From contig NC_053043.1 of the NCBI RefSeq assembly GCF_003473485.1, positions 4,784,001 to 4,848,000 of the forward strand: 64,000 nt of DNA, written 5' to 3'. The notes under the pieces are model-generated. The model was not told the DNA's origin, did not search any database, and saw only the letters and a list, made by a program, of their open reading frames with translations. Below are positions 55,864-64,000 of this stretch, in pieces. The translations under genes were made by a program, and so were the position numbers. Within the stretch, counting starts at the first letter, position 1; each line of letters opens with the position of its first letter. This stretch comes from Medicago truncatula. Its lineage: Eukaryota > Streptophyta > Magnoliopsida > Fabales > Fabaceae.

Positions 55864-56953
55864 TAAAAGGAATCGTGACGTCTCTTTGTATGGTTGAACA
55901 TTACATATAGAATAATTTGTCCCGGCATTTTTGTTGGTTGTTCACATCATAATACTTAGGGATATATATGGTTTGGTCCCTCGGTTGTTGAAACCTTCCA
56001 TGTATACATATAATTCCAAATTATGTGCTTTCGTAGATTATGCATTAATATAAGCAGTTTATTGACCTTGATGCTACTAGCAGAAACAAACAATATTCTT
56101 TTAACACGTATTGGACCATGGAAAAAAAATTATGGCCGTTCTATTAAGTTTTTACATTAAATCTACTTTTTTTTTTTTTTACTAAATCAATGTATATGGT
56201 AAAAAAAATGTCATTCTTTATACACTCCTTTGAGATCTTTTTATGTTTGGGTTTGTCTAACATGTGCAATATTGCATATGTTATGGCAACTAGTAACTTT
56301 TCATTGAAAACCAACAATTATTTATTAAAAGCTACATATTTAATATAAAAAACACAAGTTTCAAATCAAAGTTACTACTTTAAACTTCTTATCATGTGCA
56401 AATTTGCACATAATAGAAAAACCCTTTCTGTTTTTAAGGTAAAGCTTAATATTTTTTCCCCAGTACTTTAAAAACTCGTATCCGAGAAAGAAAAAAAATG
56501 CAATAATGTTGGATCCTTGGCTGGTGAAGAGTATATTCGTGAAAACTCTAATCAAGTTCCTTAAGAAGATAAGGGTTATTTTAATAAATTAATACTACAA
56601 TTTTTTTTAGCATTATTATTTTACTCTTCCACAAAAAAAAAAAAAAAAAAATATTACTCTTCCTAGATGAATGCTTGGATTAGCCATAAATTTGATGAAA
56701 TAACATTGGAACAATAATTTGGTTAAAATTAAGTGGTTATACCAAAGTAACCATCAAGCTTGCACTAAGTTCAAATTTATTTCTCTTTTGCACCAAGTTC
56801 AATTGAGAATAGGAAAAATATATATACATGTTACATGTAGTTTAGCTTTTCAATCCGTTCTAAACTTCTAATACGTAAAATTCACATGGGAGGAAAATGG
56901 TTTCTTCTCCATCCATACTTTATATTATATATAATCGTGTAAAGAACAAGAAA
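55431..56953. other. Intergenic with A32 run, 3' side of DOF gene
   Basis: An uninterrupted run of 32 A lies at 55826-55857 after GCTGTATT, perhaps the tail of an unrecognised retroposon. No gene is supported. The last few hundred bases flank the DOF stop codon. Confidence 0.4.
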
Positions 56954-57439
56954 TCACAAGGAGGATGCTAATGAATAACCACCTGAGGTCTTCCTCCGCC
57001 GTTTGCCGGAAAATACTTCCCGAAAATCACTCTGAGGAGGCATAAATTGTTCTAACCCTAAGTAGTTATGGCCATCATCAGAACTAGCAGCTTCGTAGAG
57101 ACAACTTTCCGGTGAACCACTATCCTCGTGACCGGGTGGCTTGGCCTTCCGACGACCAGCTCCAACCGGAACGTTACGCAGGGCCCCACCAGCCGTCCAG
57201 TACCTTTGACAACTCTTACAAAAATGTCTTGGTTGATTAACGTTGTAATTATTGAAATAACAAAATTTAGTTTCCATACTCTTGCATCTTGGACATGGTA
57301 TGATCTTTTCTATCTTCTTCTCCACCGTTTGATCTTCACTTTCTTTTTCACCTTCTTTTAATTCTTCACCATGCAATTTTATTGTTGTGCCAAATAGCTT
57401 AATCCCTTGATTTTCTTCACCTTTTCTCACTTCAGCCAT
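56954..57439 (-). CDS. DOF zinc-finger transcription factor, single exon
   Basis: Nuclear regulator of 161 aa. The DOF domain spans about residues 47-100: [20 protein letters not shown], then [20 protein letters not shown] and VPVGAGRRK. Zinc ligands are Cys49, Cys52, Cys74 and Cys77 (CX2CX21CX2C). DOF domains bind AAAG cores. The N-terminus is short and acidic and the C-terminus ends in a basic [10 protein letters not shown]. Small size and layout resemble Arabidopsis DOF1.5/COG1 (phytochrome signalling, CDF clade); that assignment is by memory. No intron is needed: the start [12 protein letters not shown] has its own ATG and the stop TGA is at 56954-56956. The 5' leader carries a long CT/GA tract. 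Confidence 0.95.
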   Translation of the reverse strand: MAEVRKGEENQGIKLFGTTIKLHGEELKEGEKESEDQTVEKKIEKIIPCPRCKSMETKFCYFNNYNVNQPRHFCKSCQRYWTAGGALRNVPVGAGRRKAKPPGHEDSGSPESCLYEAASSDDGHNYLGLEQFMPPQSDFREVFSGKRRRKTSGGYSLASSL

Positions 57440-57459
57440 ATTTTCATGTAAAGAGAGAA

Positions 57460-57461
<2 letters not shown>

Positions 57462-57499
<38 letters not shown>

Positions 57500-57563
57500 T
57501 GTTATTGGATTATTCTTAATAGAGAAGGTTTTGGTTGGCGTTATAATAGAAGGGGTTTATATA
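57462..57563 (-). promoter_or_regulatory. DOF gene leader: GA/CT tract and TATA box
   Basis: An (AG)18 tract (57462-57497; CT on the coding strand) begins 23 bp before the ATG and so lies in the 5' UTR. The minus-strand TATATAAA at 57556-57563 is 117 bp upstream of the ATG, a plausible TATA box. Pyrimidine tracts in plant leaders can influence expression; the effect here is unknown. Confidence 0.6.
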
Positions 57564-59203
57564 GAGATAAATAAAGCAAAAAAGTGCTTATTAGTTAGCA
57601 CAATCATAAACCACGTGCTACACGACAAAAGAAGTAGACGTAGGTGGAGTATAAAGTGGCTTGTGAAAGAAAATGTGAAAAGTGAGAAGAGTGGAAAGCG
57701 GTTGAGGGTACTGAACAGTAGAATTTTGGATTAACAATATGAACAACTTTAAAAGGATAAGAGCAATTTTCTAGAATTTTTTGGTTGAGTTTTTACTTTT
57801 TGTGTCCAATGAGAAATTGAGTTAGTCTACGTCATCATCATGTAGTGCTGAAATGTCTAACAAGTGGGACCAATCCAGATAGATCGCTTGAGAAGTGTCA
57901 AAAGTTAGTCGAAAGGGAATGCATGTACTTTTGTTTTGCATAATATATGTGTGTGAAAGAAAGAAAGAAAGAATAAACTTGATTCTTCTGGTGAAAATGA
58001 TACTCTCCTTCTATTCTATTTTCAAAATTTCATATACAAGTGCCTGATTAGCATTAATGTCTTTCCTATCAAGCTAATTAGAACTCGTTTGGTAGTCAAC
58101 AACAATATCAATATTTTTTAGAGTTTGATGATTCAATATTGTAGGATAATCTAATACAATCACCTTATTCGGTCATGTTTCTCTAGGTAAACATTTACTG
58201 CGGTGGAAGCTAGCAAAGCAATGGGGAGGCAACATAATTGTTATAGGGTGTTATTTACTACGTTAGAATGGATTTACAACACACTAGATTCGACAAGAAA
58301 TATCGGTTAAGTTGGAATTGATATGTGATTATGGTATAGATAGACGATGATGCGACACGTAGAGGAATACATAACACAATGGAGATTATAAAAGAAATTC
58401 AAATTACTTATGAGGAGGCAAGATCAAAAGGTCAAAGATACGTGTGAACATATATGTGTAGGCATTTAGTGTATGATTGTTAGTTTCATATAGTAATTTT
58501 GTATAGAAATTGAGCGTCACAAATCATTTACACAATTATGAAATACTCAAACTATCATGTCACAACGAGAAACAAGTGTACCTAAATAAATGTATGGTTA
58601 TGTGCACCAATTTTCTTCATTTATGCAATCAAATGTTTTTCTTTAAAGTTGTTTACTAATGCTTTTAATCTTGTCTTTTATTTCTAAAACTATTTCGACC
58701 CAGTTGAAATAATCAGTTATTTTCATCCTTCTAACTTTCAAACCTATGAATACAATGAATATTCAAACTTTTTTAAGAAATAATTGCATAAATATGTCCT
58801 AAAATTTCTAGTTGATCATGCAAACAATTAATCTAAAAAATTAGTGATTGTTTACCAAAAAACGGATAAATAAGAAAATAATTTTGTTTCCAACTTTTGT
58901 GGGGCATACTAGTAGTTTCTTACTAACTAAGTAAATTTTGTTGGATTTCAGCCCTATAAAATCACTAAAAAAAATTGAATTCTGTGGGAAAAAAACAAGC
59001 AACATAATAACTTTTTTGAGGCATTTAATATTATAATTTTTAACCAAATATTACTTTAACTTGTCCTTAATTATACTCACATTTGAGGGGGAAATCCTAA
59101 GCATAAGCTAAATAATTTTTTTGTACAAAAAAAAAGTATATATATTGAATTTTCTTTTTTTACCAAATAATTGTCTATTCTTTCTTTTGTTTGAAAAAGG
59201 TAG
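57564..59203. other. Intergenic, DOF promoter side, no supported gene
   Basis: A GAAA microsatellite lies near 57957-57970. I see no coding signal or bounded element. Confidence 0.35.
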
Positions 59204-59275
59204 TGCGTTTGCCGGGAGTCGAACCCGGGTCTATTGCTTGGAAGGCAATTATCCTAACCGTTGGACTACAAACGC
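59204..59275 (-). tRNA. tRNA-Gly (anticodon UCC)
   Basis: On the minus strand a 72-nt cloverleaf starts GCGTTTG and ends CAAACGC plus discriminator A. The D arm is GTCCAACGGTTAGGAT and the T arm GGGTTCGACTCCC. The anticodon stem ATTGC/GCAAT encloses loop CTTCCAA with anticodon TCC. No intron; a T-run follows within the 3' flank. Confidence 0.97.
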
Positions 59276-59404
59276 ATCTTGTTATATGTTTAACTAAAGA
59301 AATAAATAAATATTTAAGAACATCAATATATAATCAATAGTTTGATGCTCTCTGCATCCTTTCAAAAAAATATATAATAAATTTCCGAGGTAGTACACAA
59401 ATTT

Positions 59405-60225
59405 ATTTATTTATCTTTCTCATGCATCCTTTAAGTTTTGTGTTTTTCTCAGGTTCGTCCTTTAAGTTTCATAAGTTTCAAATAAATCCTTTTAGTTTAT
59501 GAATGCTTGCAATGATAGTCATTCTATCTAAAAAAATATTGATGTGGTCGTCAACTTGTTGAATAGACACAAATCAATGTATTTTGCACTGTGAGTGTGT
59601 AAAGAATATGTCTTTCTCCTTGAATCACTCATTTCCCCTAAATTCCATTATTCCCCAATTTCAATCCAATTTCAGTTTTCATTATCATTCCAACTTTGTT
59701 CCCATTCACTCTTTCTCATAACTTCAATTCTAATTTTCCATGGCCACATTTCAATCCAATTCTGGTAACAAATTTGATGGAGATATCCTTTCCAGTGGAA
59801 GGCACGAGGGGGAAGATTTGACAGATAGAAAAATGTTTTTGGATATAGAACGAAAACAAACCTTGATTTCTGAGAAGAACCCTTCACAAATCCTTCGGAG
59901 AACTAGTTTGCATAACAATTGCCTTCTATTTTTTGTTTTTTTTATTTCCCCCAATTTCTTCCCAAAACCCTAATTTCTAATAGAAGAAGATTAAAAAAAT
60001 AAAAATAAACAGTGTTATAAACGCTGGCAGTCCAAAACGCAGCGTTTTGTACCTATTCAACACATTAACGATCATGTCAATGTTTTTAATGAAGACTAGC
60101 TGCTAACATTGTAAGCATTCATAAACTAAAAGGTCTTATTTAAAACTTATAGTAAAACTTAAAGGATTAACTCAGAAAAATGTAAAACTTAAAGGACCCG
60201 CTAAATGCATTTGATAAAAATATAT
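59405..60225. mobile_element. Mutator-like element with long arms and internal frame
   Basis: The left part (59420-59590) and right part (60030-60225) are inverted copies of about 180 bp. Both contain CCTTTAAGTTTT, TTTTAGTTTATGAATGCTT and GTTGAATAG in mirrored order. Terminal bases and a TSD could not be fixed. The roughly 440 bp inside are not repeat-like and hold a 77-codon frame (59740-59973) starting MATFQSNSGNKFDGDILSS, of unknown family. This arrangement resembles a Pack-MULE with captured sequence, but the frame has no recognised motif. Confidence 0.55.
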
Positions 60226-61261
60226 ATGTTTTAAGTTTCTATAAAAACCAAAACTTCAATTCCAAAAAAGAAACTACGGCCTTTTAAGGTTAGTCGCTAC
60301 ACCCTTTAAAAAAAAGTGTCACTACATAAATTTTATTCAATTTTAGTCTTTATCTTTATTTTTTTTATAAAGATTTTTTTTTTTAAGATCCATATAGAAA
60401 TTAAAGCACACTTCTTTCACATTCTCAAAATATGCAATACTTTGGATGAGTGAAAGACATTTATTAAATGAGTTCTCATTCAAGTCTCGTATCAAATAAT
60501 GTGAAGAAGAAGAAATTAAAGATGTAAAGAAGTGTTATAAATATGGATAATTAGTTTGATTTTTCTTCACACAATAGTATTTGGGGGTATTAAAGGTTTG
60601 GGTAGTTGTGTATCTTTGAGAGTGTTTACAATTTTTTCGGTGCAAAATTGTGTTACACATAATATCAATGTAGGTATTTCTTCACCAAATAGTTTGTAAA
60701 TGTTTTTCGCCACGTAAAAATTGTAATGAGTAATAAAATATCTTGTTAAGAGATTATGGATGTAGTTATAGAGTGTGAACCTTGTCGTTTGTTTCTTTTT
60801 TACTTCTTGAGTGGGTTTGCTTCTGGTTAGATTTTCTCTTTTTGGTTTAACATTAATATAATTCGAGAAATGCTAACAAGTATTTTTGGGGCATTTATTT
60901 AAAAGTTTAAAGTAGAAATTTTTTCTTGAAAATTGTGCATTTCAAACATTGAAACAACGAAAAATAACTTTTTATACCTAAATTTTTTCAATTATTTTTA
61001 TTTTTGAATCATTAACAAGTGCCTTAAGGATACTTGATAGTATAACCAAAATATTAAGTTTTCTTTTAGAAGGAAATGACTTATTGCAATGGTTTTCTTT
61101 ATAAGGAGCGACATAAGTATGCACAAAAGTCTATAAGGAAATGTACTTGTGAAGCATTGAAGAAATGGATGTTCGCTAGAAACAGGTGTAGTTCACTGTA
61201 TTCTTTTTTATTTTTGGTGAATTCATTGTATTCAAATGTTTGCCATAAATGATATTTATTA
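60226..61261. other. Intergenic, no supported gene
   Basis: AT-rich; nothing recognisable. Confidence 0.3.
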
Positions 61262-61541
61262 CTCCCACGTCCAAAATTGTATGTCACTTTAGAAAAAATA
61301 TTTGTTCTAAATTATACGTCGCTTTATAATATCAATAAAATATTAATGTTATTTTTCCTATTATATCCTTAACTATTTATTATTCTCTCTTGTTTCAATT
61401 CATTTATTTAACCTTCTCATATCATTTATTAAGGACAATTTTGTAAAATAACTCATAATATCTCTTTCCCACACAATATTAATTACATTTCTTAATATGT
61501 GTGAAATGCTCAAAACGTCATACAATTTGGGACGGAGGGAG
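61262..61541. mobile_element. Stowaway-like MITE
   Basis: Left CTCCCACGTCCAAAATTGTA and right (reverse complement) CTCCCTCCGTCCCAAATTGT are inverted repeats flanked by TA at 61260-61261 and 61542-61543. 280 bp, non-coding. Confidence 0.85.
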
Positions 61542-61542
61542 T

Positions 61543-62284
61543 ATCACTTTATATTATCCTGATTTTCAATACACACGGTGAGAAATTTGATTGCCGGCCT
61601 TGGATAATATTTGTATTTATGCGGTCGTACATCAATGGTTGTTGAATCGAAATCAAATTATTAAAATATCAAACCATAAATTTTAGTTTTGAAAAATAAA
61701 AATTTGGAGTTGATATCAATCCAATGATCATCGATGGTTGACTGTGTAGTGATTATTGACTATAGGCAATCCAATTTCACACAGTTAGTGGATTGCCTAA
61801 AGTCGCTCATCCCTGCATTGATGCAGTTCACACATCAATGATTGTTGGATATTGAGATCGGGTGACCATATTTCAGACTTATTATTTTAGTTTTTTAAAA
61901 TCGACGTCTACATTAAAATTTGTAGTGTTTGATCTCGATCTAACAACTACCAATATGCTTGCTGCATAACCGCATGAGATTACCGACCACATGCTATCGA
62001 AATTGACATGTGTGGTGAGTTGATCCCTATAGCTAGCCTTGAGTTGCATGTTAGTGTTATTATTAAGGTAAATCTTCCCTTTTACATCATGAGCCATGCC
62101 CAATCTAAGTTAATCATTTTTGGTCTTTTACATCATGAGCAATGCCCAATCTAAGTTAATCTTTTTTGGTTAAAGTGAAAGAGAAAGATACTCAACGGTG
62201 TGAGTAAAACTCAATTGCCAAACAATTGTAATTTTTTATAAATTATTAAACTAGATATGCTCAAAATATATATTTGTCAAGTTT
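61543..62284. repeat. Intergenic with hairpin and 46-bp tandem repeat
   Basis: GACTATAGGCAATCCA (61760-61775) pairs with TGGATTGCCTAAAGTC downstream to 61803, a 15-bp-arm hairpin. At 62079-62170 a 46-bp unit (CTTTTACATCATGAGC, then ATGCCCAATCTAAGTTAATC) occurs twice in tandem. No gene is supported. Confidence 0.6.
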
Positions 62285-62600
62285 TTATTTTTATTTTTTA
62301 TTTTTTTTATGAATACAACTTAAGCCCCAACAAAGAAAAAAGAAACAATAGATTTTTTAGAAGGGAAGAAACAAAAGATTAAAAACCCCTAAAAAAAGGC
62401 ATTGGGATTTAAATCTTGCAATATGATGAAAGAAACATAATCAGAAATAACATCAACAAAAGATCAGATTCTTTATCAAAATTAACTTGTGTTTGACAAA
62501 CGCATTGATTGGCTTCACGAAACATAGACTTCAAAGACAAAATGATCCAGCCAACATGCGAGAGGTGTCGGGAATGCAACTAGTGAGGTGACCCGTTAGG
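62285..62600 (-). pseudogene. Possible LINE RNase H tail
   Basis: Minus-strand frames include REANQCVCQ, similar to the 'REGNQCAD' motif near the end of plant LINE RNase H domains. AT-rich sequence and an A-rich end follow at 62285-62310. Short and decayed; boundaries are guesses. Confidence 0.35.
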
Positions 62601-63059
62601 ACGGATGAAAGAAGTTATCCTGAAGCAGCGTCAAAGGCCCTTGTATGCCCTTCAACATGATTTTTTATCGTGTAATTCGCATTCTGTTTTGGCTATTCAC
62701 GAAACTCTTTAACCAAAAGCTCGGAATAGATATTCATCCCATGATTGTCGGGTTATATTTTTAATTTGGTCAATTTATATTTTGTTGAACGAGAAACTCG
62801 TGTGGACACACTTACAAAAATGAAAAAGATAGAATTAAATAGTGTAAGTTTTTTAAATAATTATTTTATGAAAGTGTGTCTAAACCTAGTGCACGAAATC
62901 TTGTGGCAACTAAATTATTTTTCCTGTTGGACTTGCAAAAATTGATCAAATCATATTTGAAGTTTGCAATTATAGCTAGTGTATACTATTGTTACTATGC
63001 AGATATATAGAAGAAAAAAAAAATCCATGCAAAGATAATAGTCCTATTGAAGAGAAGTA

Positions 63060-63355
63060 CTCCTCCGTTCCTTAATAAGTGACCTATTTGACCATTTCAC
63101 ACAGATTAAGAAAAGTGTAAAGATAAAAGAAAAAGAGTGATACTTTTACTGAGTTGCCCTTGTCATTATTTTGAAACTTTTTCACTTTTAAGTAATGATT
63201 ACTTTCTTTGTTCCACTATAAACTTTAACATGGGGACCACAAAAAGTATTTATAAGGGGTAAATTTGTCAAATTTTGCTTAGAAATTTGAGAAGGTCAAA
63301 TATTGTGGGACAAATATTTTTTACAAATATGTCACTTATTGAGGGACGGAGGGAG
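63060..63355. mobile_element. Stowaway-like MITE
   Basis: Left CTCCTCCGTTCCTTAATAAG and right (reverse complement) CTCCCTCCGTCCCTCAATAA pair, continuing as GTGACATATTTG against GTGACCTATTTG. TA flanks at 63058-63059 and 63356-63357. 296 bp, non-coding. Confidence 0.85.
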
Positions 63356-63357
63356 TA

Positions 63358-64000
63358 TTTACGTATTGTTCCAGCATAAAGGGGAATATGTCCCTTTTAG
63401 ATAACTATATTATAAAGTATGAATATTTGCTAAGAAAATGAAACTTTACATGACTCTGATTTGGTTTTTTGCAATCAGAGAGTGGTATTTGGTGCATCGA
63501 TCAAGCGATTATGAATAACTCCAAACAAGTATGATCTAGGCATGACTTTTTGCGGCTTTTGATAAAGCAAAATAGGACACAAATCAAGATTAAGTACGCA
63601 TCATGCAATTATAGTGGATATATGATTCCTAAAGTCGCATGCTGCTAAATGCATTTGGTATTACTTTTCTCACCAAAGCCAACTTTCCAGGTTCCAATGG
63701 ATTTGTTGCTCCCTTTTCCATCAATTAAAAGTTTGGGATGTGGGTCCGGTACCTTTTAGTAAGCATCTAAATTTGTAATAAGTTGGCATGTCATTTCTTT
63801 TCTAAAGAAATCTTTATAATATTAAGACAAATGTTATTATTGAATTTTACGTATTAAAAATCGTACATTCAACTTCTTAAAAGTTGACATATTATATTTT
63901 CAAATGCAAAGTTGTTCCTTTTAGGTTGTTTAACATGTGTCCTAAAGACATAAGTTAGCATAACCCTAATATTATTAATTGGAAAGTAATCTCATTTCCA
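63358..64000. other. Intergenic, no supported gene
   Basis: No coding signal, RNA gene or element end to the window's edge. Confidence 0.3.

Overview
The window is plant nuclear DNA: AT-rich, with GT-AG introns, plant gene families (DOF, bHLH, 14-3-3, DUF538, Ole e 1) and dense plant transposable elements. The repeat families (Au SINE, legume-type tRNA SINEs, inverted repeats carrying 'GGTCCCTGCAAATATG') and the papain-type protease pair suggest a papilionoid legume close to Medicago, Trifolium or Pisum. That assignment is inference; I could not search a database. Exon boundaries below were set by hand from splice sites, reading phase and family motifs. GENES. Seven protein genes look intact, plus one doubtful short one: a two-exon bHLH factor (minus, 5168-6950); two tandem C1A cysteine proteases (plus, 16058-17772 and 19035-22479); a short DUF538 gene (minus, 27371-27748, doubtful); an 11-exon DUF676-type serine esterase (plus, 30271-34672); a 7-exon epsilon-group 14-3-3 gene (plus, 37091-40449); a two-exon Ole e 1-like secreted protein (plus, 52590-53471); and a single-exon DOF factor (minus, 56954-57439). 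Two tRNA genes are present, Gly-GCC (2454-2524, minus) and Gly-UCC (59204-59275, minus). There is no operon logic; apart from the protease pair these are independent genes. MOBILE DNA. Most of the rest is transposon debris, and several elements can be delimited exactly by target-site duplications (TSDs). They are: five Mutator-type inverted-repeat elements with 9-bp TSDs (692-912, 10590-10770, 11208-11993, 14549-14719, 29091-29433); three Stowaway MITEs flanked by TA (1092-1344, 61262-61541, 63060-63355); a hAT element with a perfect 8-bp TSD and a broken transposase (24179-27339); retroposons with long TSDs (8314-8913, 13489-14030, 22674-23774); tRNA-derived SINEs including Au SINE; a tandem LTR-miniature array (7519-8044); and many 5'-truncated LINE fragments. 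MOST NOTABLE. A candidate Helitron at 45081-47492 carries a broken RPA1-like gene and two tandem decayed B3-domain copies. A second Helitron at 49565-51424 sits inside another repeat whose intact paralogue at 47644-48243 supplies the empty site. The downstream protease of the pair has an extra residue between the oxyanion glutamine and the catalytic cysteine, while its last exon is nearly identical to that of its neighbour. An Au SINE is split by a third copy of its own flanking 16-mer. I found no convincing unknown molecular system; the interest lies in gene capture, nesting and duplicate divergence.
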